Shown: positions 27,221 through 36,707, counted from the first letter of the stretch. The stretch is 64,000 bases of DNA from Rossellomorea aquimaris (GCF_003315075.1 NZ_QNRJ01000005.1:186001-250000); one strand, 5' to 3'. The notes: generated by a model from the sequence alone, not told the origin. Numbers and translations: made by a program.

Positions 27221-27571
27221 CTATTCAACTGTTGCTTCAGCTTCAGATTCCAACCTATGAATGGTCTGTTCAATCGCCTGGATTTCACTTCTTATAGTTT
27301 GCATCTTACTGCTCAGCATAGAGAACACTTCACTAAACTGGTTATTTTCAATATCTGTAAAGTAATGAAGCATTCCTTCAAACCTTATTTCATCAAATTT
27401 ATTTGCAAGCGTCCCTTGCCAGGTGAATGCAGATAATTCAGGATTTGTAATGGATTCCCGATAACTTGAAAATTCCTGTTTGTTGCCTTGAAGTTTGCTC
27501 TGACACGCCTGAAGCCTTTGAAGTTGCTCACGTTTTTCCCTTAACAACCCGAAGTAAAAATATAAAGACAA
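27221..27571 (-). CDS. Small helical LXG-partner protein (DUF5082-like)
   Basis: This 116-residue helical hairpin protein begins YFYFGLLREKREQLQRLQACQSKL, has AFTWQGTLANKFDEIRF in the middle (a W-x-G turn, as in WXG100 proteins) and ends in a coiled coil. It is the first gene of the LXG locus, starts at a TTG with AGGTGAAGG just upstream, and should pair with the next small protein to chaperone the effector LXG domain. Confidence 0.7.
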   Translation of the reverse strand: MSLYFYFGLLREKREQLQRLQACQSKLQGNKQEFSSYRESITNPELSAFTWQGTLANKFDEIRFEGMLHYFTDIENNQFSEVFSMLSSKMQTIRSEIQAIEQTIHRLESEAEATVE

Positions 27572-27801
27572 GGACCTTCACCTCAATTGATTACTCTAAT
27601 TTATAAAATTTTCCAATCTTTTTAACTATAACATGGATGAAATTTTGTCAGAATGATAGAATCTGTTTATTTTTAGTATATGCAAGTAATCCTTTTTACC
27701 TATTCGATATATTATTTATCAATGAATAATACGAACTATTAATTAAATATCACAATTTTTGTAAAATGAAACCTATTTCACAACTATTATTTTCCAGGTT
27801 C

Positions 27802-27830
27802 TGAAACTTTTCTTATATTAAACACGTATT
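27802..27830 (+). promoter_or_regulatory. Sigma-W-type promoter of ydbST
   Basis: TGAAAC at 27802-27807 and CGTATT at 27825-27830 are separated by 17 bases, a close fit to the sigma-W consensus TGAAAC-N16/17-CGTA. It lies 20 bp before the ydbS ATG. In B. subtilis ydbST belongs to the sigma-W regulon, so the prediction and the family agree. Confidence 0.88.
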
Positions 27831-27849
27831 TTAAATCAGAGGTGAAAAA

Positions 27850-28368
27850 ATGTACATAAACATACCTGAACCAACACAAACCATATCAATAAAAGCCACT
27901 AAAGTGTGGAGAATATCCAACACGATAGGACATACAACAGCACTGCTCATCATAGAAGCCCTAATGATATGCAGTGACCGATTCGATTGGTACGACTGGA
28001 TCGGGATCGTCCTTTACATTCTTGGAGGGCTTTTCATTGTCTCTTCCATAATTTCTATCTTCATTGAACCCATTTACCTGCAAAGAACCTGGCGCTATCA
28101 GGTCGATCAGGAATTCGTTCAGTTGAAATTCGGGAAGTTTCAGCAGCAGCATATCCTGATACCCATGGAGAAAGTTGAATACGTCCGCTCAGAACAGGGA
28201 CCCATCATGCGTCGCTATGACCTTTATGACCTTGAAATCGGGACTACGACCTCCAGTCACAAAATACCTGCCATACCGGCAAATGTAGCGAAGACATTGA
28301 AAGCAGATATTGCCACCTTCGCAAAGATTCGGGATATAGATTCAAAGGAAGGAGAACTAGGAGCATGA
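27850..28368 (+). CDS. ydbS: YdbS, PH-domain membrane protein
   Basis: This 172-residue protein has two membrane helices near residues 25-72 followed by a bacterial PH (bPH2) domain containing YQVDQEFVQLKFGKFQQQHILIPMEKVEYV. In B. subtilis YdbS and YdbT together protect against the circular bacteriocin amylocyclicin. It overlaps ydbT by 4 bp. It lies among other peptide-defence and antagonism genes (Bce-type module, LXG locus). Confidence 0.9.
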   Translation: MYINIPEPTQTISIKATKVWRISNTIGHTTALLIIEALMICSDRFDWYDWIGIVLYILGGLFIVSSIISIFIEPIYLQRTWRYQVDQEFVQLKFGKFQQQHILIPMEKVEYVRSEQGPIMRRYDLYDLEIGTTTSSHKIPAIPANVAKTLKADIATFAKIRDIDSKEGELGA

Positions 28369-29795
28369 CCCATTTTGCCAAACGATATCACCCAACCTTT
28401 ATCATCGTCGAATTAGTATCAACCGCGAAGGGCCTATTCGGGTTCTATATCCTCCTGTTCCTCCTGAAGGCGAATTCAACAGCCGGGTGGGTGATATGGG
28501 GCCGCTACGCCCTGTTGGCTGCAACAGCGGTGTCTGTCCTGTCGATCTTTGCCAAGTGGCTTTTCAACCGCTATGAATTAAGTAATAAAACCATCCTTTT
28601 CAGAGAAGGGATGTTCGTTAAAAAACAAAAAACGGTCGCCTGGGATCGCATCCACAGCCACAGGTCCAATACGACCTTCATTCATCGCTGGTTTGGATTA
28701 ACTTCTTTAACCATGGAGACAGGGACGAGTGGAGAAAATGCCAAATTTGAATTTCCCGTTATCACACGAGGAGAGAAAGATCGAATTTTATCTTATCTCG
28801 AACAGAAGCAAAGCAGAGATGAATCAGAAGATGGGATAAAGCCGGAACGCACGGTACACTTCCAAGCAACCAAGAAAGACCTGATTAAAGCATCCTTCAC
28901 GTCTCTCAGTTTCCTGGCGATCTTCCCATTACTGAGTGCTATCTATTTCAATCTGGCCGATTTCTTTTCCATCAAAGAATCAGCAGAAAGTGCCTGGCAC
29001 TACTTGCTCGATCATGTGTGGATCCTGATCGTCCTTTTTCTCGCAGCCATGATCCTGTCTATCTTGATCGGCTACGTCAAGACGTCTATCAAGTATGGAA
29101 ACTATGTCATTAGTGATGACCAGGAACGGATTTATATTGAAAAAGGGATTGGGAATGAGGTCAGCTACTCGATTTCAAAGGATAAAATACAATCTGTCAG
29201 AGTGGAACAATCCATTGTGAAAAGGATAATCGGGCTGGTTTCGATCAAGTTGATCAGTGCCGGCTCCTCAGAAAGTGAAAAAGAGGAAATAAGTTCTTTA
29301 TATCCCTTTATGCCAAAACGTGAAGCATATGACATGCTGCACACCATCCTTCCCCACTACCCGATCAAAGAAGAGATGGAGCGCTTCCCACTGAAGGTCC
29401 TTTGGCTGAAGCTTTTACAACCTTATTATTTGACGATTGCTGCTGTAGTGGGCCTATGGATCTTTAAGATGGAATGGATATGGATCGCAGGCATTGTCTT
29501 TGGAGTATCCATCCTCCTCAGAACCCTTGATTACTGGTTTACAAGCTACACCCGCCACAATCAAACCGTCCAAATTCGAAAGGGAGGCTGGTTGAACGAA
29601 ACCTTCGTCACCCATCGGAACCGGATCCAGCAGGTGACTGTGAAGCATGCCTGGCTAGATCGAAAATTCGGAGTGGCTACCATCATGTTCTCGAATCGGG
29701 CAAATCCGAGTCATGAGAGTTTGTTGTTTGGGGTGTCGAAAGAGGAAGCTGGTACGTTTTATGAGTGGTATCATAAGAAATCCGTCTCTGGGTGA
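28365..29795 (+). CDS. ydbT: YdbT, multi-PH-domain membrane protein
   Basis: This 476-residue protein has three membrane-helix pairs (near residues 17-65, 165-230 and 340-380), each followed by a bPH2 domain. The domain repeats carry the same signatures: LSNKTILFREGMFVKKQKTVAW, then RIYIEKGIGNEVSYSISKDKIQSV, then TVQIRKGGWLNETFVTHRNRIQQV. It is the partner of YdbS in sigma-W-controlled resistance to amylocyclicin-type peptides in the membrane. Length and layout match the B. subtilis family. Confidence 0.9.
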   Translation: MTHFAKRYHPTFIIVELVSTAKGLFGFYILLFLLKANSTAGWVIWGRYALLAATAVSVLSIFAKWLFNRYELSNKTILFREGMFVKKQKTVAWDRIHSHRSNTTFIHRWFGLTSLTMETGTSGENAKFEFPVITRGEKDRILSYLEQKQSRDESEDGIKPERTVHFQATKKDLIKASFTSLSFLAIFPLLSAIYFNLADFFSIKESAESAWHYLLDHVWILIVLFLAAMILSILIGYVKTSIKYGNYVISDDQERIYIEKGIGNEVSYSISKDKIQSVRVEQSIVKRIIGLVSIKLISAGSSESEKEEISSLYPFMPKREAYDMLHTILPHYPIKEEMERFPLKVLWLKLLQPYYLTIAAVVGLWIFKMEWIWIAGIVFGVSILLRTLDYWFTSYTRHNQTVQIRKGGWLNETFVTHRNRIQQVTVKHAWLDRKFGVATIMFSNRANPSHESLLFGVSKEEAGTFYEWYHKKSVSG

Positions 29796-29801
29796 GACGG
29801 A
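29781..29801 (+). terminator. Hairpin at the ydbT stop
   Basis: TCCGTCTC (29781-29788) pairs with GAGACGGA (29794-29801); the ydbT stop codon is inside the loop and stem. It is followed by TCTCTATTT, so it is a modest terminator. Confidence 0.6.
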
Positions 29802-29893
29802 TCTCTATTTACTGACCTGGGTACAGGGGTATCACCCACCCTATCGAGAATGAAAAAATCAACCCTTGGATGAGATGGAGCTTTACACATAGT

Positions 29894-30823
29894 TTATATC
29901 ATTCGTTCGATAAAGGATTCATCACTCACCAATAAAAAATCAGTATGAATATAATCCGTTCCAAACAAATTTTTCAGGTCCATATGGTTGTAATGGGCTG
30001 CCTTTACCAGACTATGGTCTTCCTTATATACGTAGATCGTAAAGTATGTTTGCAGAAACAGGAGAAACTCATCTACACTGATATCCAGCTTTTCAAGGTA
30101 TTCACTATTAAACTCAATGAAGCCAAGGATTGACTTACTTGTTTTGAAAAGGTTAGTCATCCCTTTTAAGACAAATGCTTCATATCCCTCAACATCCACC
30201 TTAAAAAGGACTGTTTCATAGGTTTGATCATGACATAGGGTATCAATGGTGATGGACTGGACAGGTACCTTATCTATTAACTTATGAGAAGGTTCATAAG
30301 TGGCAGAAGAGGTACCAGACCAATGCCTATCAACAAAGAAAACCGTTTCTTCATTGTCTTTATCCGAGGCGATCGCATTGTAGATTGCTATTTGTGACCG
30401 GTTAGGATGGACTTCTTTAGATTGTTCAATAAAAGGTATTAAACGGCTGTTCGCCTCCACCCCTATTATCCTGGTCTTGGATGAATATTGAGTAGAGAAG
30501 ATGCACTCCCCATAATTCACGCCTACATCGATGACCAGGTCGGGATTCATTTTCTTCACAGCCATGGACCAGAATCGATCGAGCCTTTTTTGGGTCACCC
30601 CATTGCTGATCAGTAGTGCCCTTCCCCGATTTTCTTCAGAATCTATATAAAGAACCGTGGAACTGGGCAGTGTTAACGTGTTAGGCAACTTTTTTATATT
30701 CAATGTTTTGTACTTTACTAAAATGCCTACATCAATCATAAATTTCCAAGTCTTCGGATAGTTTTCCCATACTCTCATAAGATAAGGCTTTCGCATAGCA
30801 GCATTCCACTTCATGTTTGACAC
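29894..30823 (-). CDS. FkbM-family S-adenosylmethionine-dependent methyltransferase
   Basis: This 309-residue protein has the SAM-binding motif DLVIDVGVNYGECIF near residue 95, an acidic residue after strand 2 (IIGVEANSRLIPF) and the FkbM C-terminal pattern TVLFKVDVEGYEAFVLKGM. Members O-methylate sugars or small molecules, often in surface glycan or secondary metabolite pathways. The gene stands alone with no glycan genes nearby, so the substrate is unknown. Confidence 0.82.
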   Translation of the reverse strand: MSNMKWNAAMRKPYLMRVWENYPKTWKFMIDVGILVKYKTLNIKKLPNTLTLPSSTVLYIDSEENRGRALLISNGVTQKRLDRFWSMAVKKMNPDLVIDVGVNYGECIFSTQYSSKTRIIGVEANSRLIPFIEQSKEVHPNRSQIAIYNAIASDKDNEETVFFVDRHWSGTSSATYEPSHKLIDKVPVQSITIDTLCHDQTYETVLFKVDVEGYEAFVLKGMTNLFKTSKSILGFIEFNSEYLEKLDISVDEFLLFLQTYFTIYVYKEDHSLVKAAHYNHMDLKNLFGTDYIHTDFLLVSDESFIERMI

Positions 30824-31021
30824 CCCTTTGAAGAAACCTGTTTAGAGGTATACATTCTTAGATGCCACCCGAAAATCCTCTATAACAGGACTTTCTTCAT
30901 GAAATCTTTACAAAAGAAGAAAGTAATTATTTTTCACTATGTGTGATAATCCACTTATCATAAAACTATATTGTGTTGAGGGTTGTATACCATTCAATTC
31001 AAATATGAATGGAGGATTCGC

Positions 31022-31513
31022 ATGGTAAATTTCATGTCTTTTCATGGCACCATCACCATGATCAATGACTTTGTGACAGGACAAGATGGAGAGGGGGAAG
31101 GGTGTTATAAATTAATATTTGTAGAAGACGGATCAGGTGGCTCGGTGAATTTCGTCGTTTCTCCAACCACATATTTTGTGGACCATAGAATGGTGGCAGT
31201 CGGGGATAGGATAACCGGATATTACGATGGGAACGCACCTGTTCCCTTTATTTATCCACCACAATATCGTGCACTTGTCATGGTAAAAGAAAGTTCAGCT
31301 CAAAATGTAAAAGTAGACTATTTCAACTCACAGTTGGAGAGCAGCGATGGCACGCTAAGATTGAATCTATCCCCCTATACTCAAATGGTATTAACCAATG
31401 GCCAATCCTTTTCAAAATACCCTGGCAATCGGAATCTGATTGTGATCTATGGACCCGCCACGATGAGTATACCTGCTCAAACCACACCTTATAGAATCAT
31501 TGTTTGGTGTTAG
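31022..31513 (+). CDS. Conserved beta-rich protein of unknown function
   Basis: This is a beta-rich protein of 163 residues starting MVNFMSFHGTITMINDF, with a GGSVNFVVSPTTYFVD segment and GDRITGYYDGNAPVPFIYPPQYRA. It resembles a two-barrel OB-like protein seen in Firmicutes, but I know no function. The ATG at 31022 follows GGAGG at good spacing; the longer frame from 30983 has no site. No signal peptide is visible. Confidence 0.7.
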   Translation: MVNFMSFHGTITMINDFVTGQDGEGEGCYKLIFVEDGSGGSVNFVVSPTTYFVDHRMVAVGDRITGYYDGNAPVPFIYPPQYRALVMVKESSAQNVKVDYFNSQLESSDGTLRLNLSPYTQMVLTNGQSFSKYPGNRNLIVIYGPATMSIPAQTTPYRIIVWC

Positions 31514-31596
31514 ACATTTTGCACCTTGTTCATATACAGGACTTTCTCTCTCCAGTAACCTTGTGTAGATACGCCAAGATAGAATTCTGATAGATT

Positions 31597-31628
31597 AAAT
31601 AAACCCAAGCATAGGCTTGGGTTTATTT
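31597..31628. terminator. Bidirectional terminator between convergent genes
   Basis: AAATAAACCCAAGC (31597-31610) pairs with GCTTGGGTTTATTT (31615-31628). It stands between the stop of the preceding gene and the mqo stop at 31648 and can serve both. Confidence 0.9.
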
Positions 31629-31647
31629 CGACCATATTTGAAGGACA

Positions 31648-33150
31648 TTAACTGTAAGCTAACTCTTTCCCGTTTAGACCAAGCGTCTTTGCAGTTGAAG
31701 TATGGATCTCTTTAAACAGCTCCGGGTTTTCCACTAGTGACAAACCATAAGATGGAATCATTTCTCTAAGTTTCGGTTCCCACTCATTCATATGCTGAGG
31801 GAAACATTTTTCAAATAACTCAAGCATAACGTGAACGGCAGTAGAAGCACCTGGGGAAGCACCGAGTAATGCAGCTACCGAACCATCAGCGGCACTAACC
31901 ACTTCCGTACCGAATTGAAGTGTTCCTTTCCCGCCTGCCTCAGTATCTTTGATTACCTGCACACGTTGGCCGGCCACTACGATATCCCAATCCTCGAGTT
32001 TAGCATTAGGGATAAACTCCCGTAGTTCTTCCATGCGCTTTTCGTTCGACAATAACACTTGCTGGATCAGGTATTTGGTCAATGACATCTCTTTGACACC
32101 TGCAGCAAGCATCGTGAGGACATTATTCGGCTTGACGGAACTGATCAAATCCAAATTCGAACCCGTTTTTAAGAACTTGGGTGAAAATCCGGCAAACGGT
32201 CCAAACAGTAACGATTTTTTGTTGTCGATAAATCGTGTATCAAGATGGGGAACGGACATTGGAGGAGCCCCCACCTTGGCTTTACCATATACTTTGGCAT
32301 GATGCTGTGCTACTACTTCCGGATTGTTACATACCATAAATAGTCCGCTTACCGGAAATCCTCCAATATGTTTTGATTCAGGAATACCGGTTTTTTGCAG
32401 TAAAGGCAGACTTCCGCCCCCACCGCCGATAAAGACGAACTTTGCCGTGTGATGTTCGATCTTACCGCTGTCGATATTATGCACCTTGACTTCCCACGAC
32501 CCGTCGCTGGTACGTTTAATATCCTTTACACTATGTTTGTAGTTCATCTCGACATTTTGCCTCTTTAAATGTTCAAACATCATTCGTGTTAAAGCCCCGA
32601 AGTTGACGTCCGTCCCAGAGTCGATTTTGGTTGCCGCTATCGGTTCATTCGATGTACGGCCTTCCATGATGAGCGGAATCCACTCCTTCAGTTTTTCAGG
32701 GTCATCGGAAAATTCCATCCCTTGAAACAAAGGGTTATTTGACAGCGCTTCCAATCGTTTTTTCAAAAACTCTACATTTTTTTCCCCTTGTACCATACTC
32801 ATATGAGGTAAAGGCATGATAAAGTCTTTCGGATCACCAATTAAATCACGTTTTACTAGATACGACCAAAACTGTCTTGATAGCTGGAACTGTTCATTGA
32901 TTTTAATTGCTTTACTTATATCTACCGATCCGTCAGATTTCTCTGAAGTATAATTAAGTTCGCACAATGCCGCATGCCCCGTACCCGCATTATTCCATTC
33001 GTTCGAACTTTCTTCTCCTGCGTCGGACAGTTTCTCAAACACTTTTATTTCCCAATCCGGTGCTAACTCTTTCAGTAATGATCCCAAAGTCGCGCTCATG
33101 ACCCCGGCACCAATTAAGATAACGTCTGTTTTTTTCTGTATGCTGCTCAT
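31648..33150 (-). CDS. mqo: Malate:quinone oxidoreductase
   Basis: This 500-residue FAD enzyme starts with the dinucleotide motif [15 protein letters not shown]. Later come [14 protein letters not shown], the [22 protein letters not shown] segment and the C-terminal [20 protein letters not shown] motif typical of Mqo. It oxidises malate to oxaloacetate and passes electrons to the quinone pool at the membrane face, bypassing NAD-dependent malate dehydrogenase in the TCA cycle. Length is normal for the family and no key motif is missing. Confidence 0.96.
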   Translation of the reverse strand: MSSIQKKTDVILIGAGVMSATLGSLLKELAPDWEIKVFEKLSDAGEESSNEWNNAGTGHAALCELNYTSEKSDGSVDISKAIKINEQFQLSRQFWSYLVKRDLIGDPKDFIMPLPHMSMVQGEKNVEFLKKRLEALSNNPLFQGMEFSDDPEKLKEWIPLIMEGRTSNEPIAATKIDSGTDVNFGALTRMMFEHLKRQNVEMNYKHSVKDIKRTSDGSWEVKVHNIDSGKIEHHTAKFVFIGGGGGSLPLLQKTGIPESKHIGGFPVSGLFMVCNNPEVVAQHHAKVYGKAKVGAPPMSVPHLDTRFIDNKKSLLFGPFAGFSPKFLKTGSNLDLISSVKPNNVLTMLAAGVKEMSLTKYLIQQVLLSNEKRMEELREFIPNAKLEDWDIVVAGQRVQVIKDTEAGGKGTLQFGTEVVSAADGSVAALLGASPGASTAVHVMLELFEKCFPQHMNEWEPKLREMIPSYGLSLVENPELFKEIHTSTAKTLGLNGKELAYS

Positions 33151-33469
33151 GAAAACCTTCCTTACTCTTTATATTTTCAGAAAAGAGTAAGCGCTCATGC
33201 TCGGGTCTCACTTAAAGCAAGGCGCCACCCTGGAACTCACCTGATCTGTTATAAACATACCACTATCTATTATACTGATTTAAGAATCAAAATATCTACT
33301 GTTATCTGATAATTATATACTATTTAGAGCATTTAAAAAAGTGAAAAGTCCGTTTTCAAAGACTTGGTAACCTATTAAACAAAAAAAATGGACATAGGAA
33401 TCTCTTCCACTCAAATGCATCCTCTTCAACATTAAAGGGCAATACTGTCATCAGTACTGCCCCCCATCA
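33151..33469 (-). other. mqo leader region with hairpins
   Basis: A -10-like TATAAT (minus strand, 33269-33274) would give a leader of about 110 nt before mqo. It contains an inverted repeat TTACTCTTT / AAAGAGTAA close to the mqo start and GC-rich segments around GGCGCC. I do not recognise a known riboswitch. A hairpin at 33437-33463 (GGGCAATACTG / CAGTACTGCCC) is the terminator of the YiaA/B-like gene side. Confidence 0.4.
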
Positions 33470-33940
33470 TTAATCTCTTTCTCTAGCTTGCTGTGTATCC
33501 CGGATATTTTTCTGAATGGTAATTGAAGCAAATAGACTGAGAACAAATGACATACCATAAAATCCTTTTTCACTTAAGATAATACTACCGGCATTATAAA
33601 GTCCGATCGCCATCAAGGAAATGGCTACAATCACTGCAAACCAACTGAGTCCGTAATAGATGCCCGAAACGGGGATATCTTCTTCCTTGTCCCTTACCGC
33701 TTTTTGCAGGGACACAGCTGCATACAACCCGAATATCAATACAGCAAAGTAATAGCCTTTCTCATTCAGTTCCATTCCTGCATTGAACAGGCCAATCAGA
33801 TAAGCAGAAACACCTAGTACCAATGCTGCCCAGCTCGCCCCTTTAAAAGCGGCAGTCGGTTCCCCTTCTTTTCGTTCCACCTTGATCTTTGGTTTCTTTT
33901 CATCGCTTTTCATTAACGGGTTTTCATTCAACTCAGACAT
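33470..33940 (-). CDS. YiaA/YiaB-like two-repeat membrane protein
   Basis: This 156-residue protein has a charged N-terminus and two similar units, each with two membrane helices. Unit 1 runs from WAALVLGVSAYLIGLFNAG to LYAAVSLQKAVRD. Unit 2 runs from WFAVIVAISLMAIGLYNAG to LFASITIQKNIRD. This is the YiaA/B two-helix domain duplicated. Function is unknown in the family, and nothing nearby points to a pathway. Confidence 0.8.
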   Translation of the reverse strand: MSELNENPLMKSDEKKPKIKVERKEGEPTAAFKGASWAALVLGVSAYLIGLFNAGMELNEKGYYFAVLIFGLYAAVSLQKAVRDKEEDIPVSGIYYGLSWFAVIVAISLMAIGLYNAGSIILSEKGFYGMSFVLSLFASITIQKNIRDTQQARERD

Positions 33941-34323
33941 TAGCCGCTCCCCTTTACTTTCTTTCTATAGGCAGGTTTCACCCTGCTACCTTTAGAATCA
34001 TTATAGCAATTTTTTACAGATTTTGTTTACTATTATGGAGTGAAAAGTTCATTTTTTTATTATGGTTTTTCAAGCGAAAAGGCCCATTCCCCTGTGTTCA
34101 TAGCGTTGGATTACTTGCAGACCGACCATTTGCACTTTCTCTTTTATCGTTTTTCCTTTATTGAAGAGAAAACAAGGCGACTCGCCCCCTTGCACTTTTT
34201 GTTTATTACTATTAAAGTATATACTGGTTGAAATCCTGCCTAACTGGGAATGGATAAGACTAATTCAATTTACTTTTTAATTTTGGGAACAGGTTTCCCT
34301 AAAGGAAAGGGTTTAAATATACT
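33941..34323. other. Intergenic region between divergent genes
   Basis: AT-rich stretch of 380 bp between the YiaA/B-like gene and the Dus gene. Short frames here (for example 34040-34231) show no family pattern or binding site. It must hold both promoters, but I cannot place them with confidence. Confidence 0.4.
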
Positions 34324-35319
34324 ATGAAAAATAATTTTTGGCATGAGTTGCCACGGCCGTTTTTTGTTCTGGCACCGATGGAAGCCGTGACCGATGTCGT
34401 TTTTCGTCATGTCGTGAGTGAAGCGGCTCGTCCAGACGTGTTCTTTACAGAGTTTACGAATACGGAAAGCTACTGTCATCCGAAAGGAAAAGACAGCGTC
34501 CGCGGGCGTCTGACGTTCACGGAAGATGAACAGCCGATCGTCGCTCACATTTGGGGGGATAAGCCCGAATACTTCCGTGAAACAAGTATAGGTGTAGCTA
34601 AAATGGGCTTTCGCGGAATCGATATCAATATGGGCTGCCCTGTGCACAATGTCGCAGCGAACGGGAAAGGATCCGGCCTGATCCGCCGACCGGATGTCGC
34701 GGCGGAAATCATTCAGGCAGCCAAAGCGGGAGGACTTCCCGTCAGTGTGAAGACCCGTCTAGGTTATACCAAGGTGGAGGAGTGGCACGACTGGCTGAAG
34801 CATTTATTGGAACAGGACATTGTCAACCTTTCCATCCATCTTCGCACCAAAAAGGAAATGAGCGATGTCGATGCTCACTGGGAGCTGATTCCTGAGATTA
34901 TGAAACTACGTGACGAAATAGCTCCTCATACGCTTCTGACCATCAACGGAGACATTCCTGACCGTCAGAAGGGACTCGAACTCGCGGAGAAATACGGCGT
35001 GGACGGCATTATGATTGGAAGGGGGATCTTCCACAATCCTTTCGCTTTCGAAACGGAGAAGAAAGAGCATACCAGTCAAGAACTGCTCGATCTCCTGCGA
35101 CTGCAGCTAGATCTTCATGATAAATACTCAGAAGAACTCGAGCCGCGCCAATTCAAACCGCTTCGCCGCTTCTTTAAGATTTACGTCCGCGGGTTCCGGG
35201 GAGCGAGTGAGCTGAGAAATCGTCTGATGGAATCAGAATCCACTGATGAAGTTCGTGCTCTGCTTGATGAGTACGCTGATAGAGTGAAAGAAGAGGAAGG
35301 CTTTTCTGTGTCTAAGTAA
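34324..35319 (+). CDS. tRNA-dihydrouridine synthase (Dus family)
   Basis: This 331-residue FMN-dependent TIM barrel has Dus signatures: [18 protein letters not shown] at the N-terminus, [22 protein letters not shown] with the catalytic cysteine near residue 103, SVKTRLGY, and the phosphate-binding [16 protein letters not shown]-terminal helical RNA-binding domain follows. It reduces uridines in the tRNA D-loop. It is not next to lysS or nifR3 genes, so it is an extra Dus copy in an accessory position; the exact uridine target is not clear. Confidence 0.92.
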   Translation: MKNNFWHELPRPFFVLAPMEAVTDVVFRHVVSEAARPDVFFTEFTNTESYCHPKGKDSVRGRLTFTEDEQPIVAHIWGDKPEYFRETSIGVAKMGFRGIDINMGCPVHNVAANGKGSGLIRRPDVAAEIIQAAKAGGLPVSVKTRLGYTKVEEWHDWLKHLLEQDIVNLSIHLRTKKEMSDVDAHWELIPEIMKLRDEIAPHTLLTINGDIPDRQKGLELAEKYGVDGIMIGRGIFHNPFAFETEKKEHTSQELLDLLRLQLDLHDKYSEELEPRQFKPLRRFFKIYVRGFRGASELRNRLMESESTDEVRALLDEYADRVKEEEGFSVSK

Positions 35320-35331
35320 ATAAAAGTAGGA

Positions 35332-35372
35332 AAAAAGAGAGAAGAGCTAACATAATGCTCTTCTCTCTTTTT
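35332..35372 (+). terminator. Terminator after the dus gene
   Basis: AAAAAGAGAGAAGAGC (35332-35347) pairs with GCTCTTCTCTCTTTTT (35357-35372), a long perfect stem with T runs. Confidence 0.9.
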
Positions 35373-35375
35373 GAA

Positions 35376-35715
35376 TGGCCGGGATGCCATACGACGTATT
35401 ATAGCAACACTTCCCTGCAATCCTGTCCATCACCCAGTTGGTCCGTGTGCCAGAGTCTCCAGTACTGGGACACGATACACTACTTCCGGTCAGCTCTTCC
35501 ACAATTGTATCTACAAGTGGCTGATGGACATGAAGCGGCCGTTCAAAACTCCATTGCTCTTTTCCTTCAACTGTCGTCAATGTAATGTGACGGGGTCGTC
35601 TCCAAATGTAGAAAATCGAATCTTTTCCTTGATTTGAAGCAAAACCGTTTGCTTCTTGAATTGGTCCGATTAGAAAATGGAGAATATCGAGGGTATGGCT
35701 GGCCAAATCGAACAC
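35376..35715 (-). pseudogene. C-terminal remnant of a Gfo/Idh/MocA oxidoreductase
   Basis: The minus strand encodes FDLASHTLDILHFLIGPI, the conserved beginning of the C-terminal domain of Gfo/Idh/MocA dehydrogenases (D-x-x-x-H-x-x-D). It also has WSFERPLHVHQPLVDTIVEELTG and a late CPSTGDSGTRTNWVMDRI. The Rossmann NAD domain (about 150 residues) is missing and no start or binding site is present, so only a decayed C-terminal half remains. Confidence 0.75.
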
Positions 35716-35839
35716 GAGGACGGTCAGAGCTCCTCAAAATGAAGTTCCCTAGGATTTATCAAAGTATTAAAAAACCTATTTCTCACTTCTATATAAATAA
35801 GGGTTCATGCCCACCATTTAGTTAACAAGCGGATGTAAA

Positions 35840-36026
35840 TTAAGCGGAGTTTTTCCGGTTATATACAGGTTGAAGTTCGTTTTGAGGGTATTTAAGCGGA
35901 GTTTTTCCGGTTATACAAAATTCAATTCCCCATTTTCACGTTTTTTGAATCAATAGGCGGAATTTTTCCGGTTATTTAAGCTATTTTCCATTCGATTTAC
36001 TAATTAAGCGGAATTTTTCCGTCTAT
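35840..36026. repeat. Four 23-bp interspersed repeats with an inner CGGA/TCCG palindrome
   Basis: Copies lie at 35840-35862, 35892-35914, 35953-35975 and 36004-36026. The consensus is TTAAGCGGARTTTTTCCG followed by GTTAT (TCTAT in the last copy, and a changed left edge in the third). Start-to-start spacing is 52, 61 and 51 bp. Each copy contains CGGA-N5/6-TCCG, so it could fold as a small hairpin. The array ends four bases before the stop of the DUF559-like gene. The intervening sequences share nothing. Confidence 0.85.
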
Positions 36027-36029
36027 TCT

Positions 36030-36707
36030 TCAGATTGAGTGCTTAACCTGATCCCCCAAGCGATAGGAACGGATCCTTTTGATTCCAGATGAGGGAATCA
36101 ACATCTTTTTCTCAACTAATTGAGAAAGTAACTTTTTTACCGTCTTGTCACTTATCTTCATATACTTCTCAACTTCTATAGGGGATATCGTATTTCCTTT
36201 TTGAATTGCTAGCCGAAGCACTTCTTTCTCGGCATAGGATAGAGTGGTCTGGTCCAGCTCATCACCTAACCACCGTCCAATTACCTGTTGAACAACTTGC
36301 TGACATCGTCGAGGTTTTTCTTTCACTTGATCATAAGAAAAGCGGATGACAGTCCACCCATCCATCACCAACTGGTTTTGGCGCTCCAGACTGTCGGAAA
36401 ATTGCCATCTGCTTATATTCTTTAAGTGAGGGCCATACCCGTCGACCTCAAAACAAATCCGGATAGCCGGACGAATATAAGCAAAATCTAAATACCGTTT
36501 TCCGTCTTTAAAATCATCGATTTCATACTCTGGATGAAGATACTGAAACTGATAAAACGAAGGCCACCAAACTTGCTTCAAAAACAACTTTTCAGCCTGA
36601 TTGTGACCTTCTTGTAAACGCCTCAACCGTTCACCTTTTCTTTCCTGAGAGTGAGCAGTCATAAAAGCCTGGTACTCTTCTTTAAATCCCACAGCAATCC
36701 CCCTCAA
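36030..36707 (-). CDS. DUF559-type (Vsr-like) endonuclease-fold protein with C-terminal HTH
   Basis: This 225-residue protein has a basic helical N-terminus and a DUF559-like core: KRYLDFAYIRPAIRICFEVDGYGPH, then RQNQLVMDGWTVIRFSYDQV. The core carries the D...E-x-D pattern of PD-(D/E)XK nucleases. A C-terminal winged-helix segment follows (ISPIEVEKYMKISDKTVKKLLSQLVEKKML). Proteins of this kind are common in Bacilli without known role. Directly downstream are the four 23-bp repeats, a possible functional link. Confidence 0.75.
   Translation of the reverse strand: MRGIAVGFKEEYQAFMTAHSQERKGERLRRLQEGHNQAEKLFLKQVWWPSFYQFQYLHPEYEIDDFKDGKRYLDFAYIRPAIRICFEVDGYGPHLKNISRWQFSDSLERQNQLVMDGWTVIRFSYDQVKEKPRRCQQVVQQVIGRWLGDELDQTTLSYAEKEVLRLAIQKGNTISPIEVEKYMKISDKTVKKLLSQLVEKKMLIPSSGIKRIRSYRLGDQVKHSI

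Noticed and set aside
35840-36026. CRISPR array
   Set aside because: Only four imperfect 23-bp units with unequal spacers (28-38 bp) and no cas genes; the inner palindrome and place fit a REP-like repeat better.
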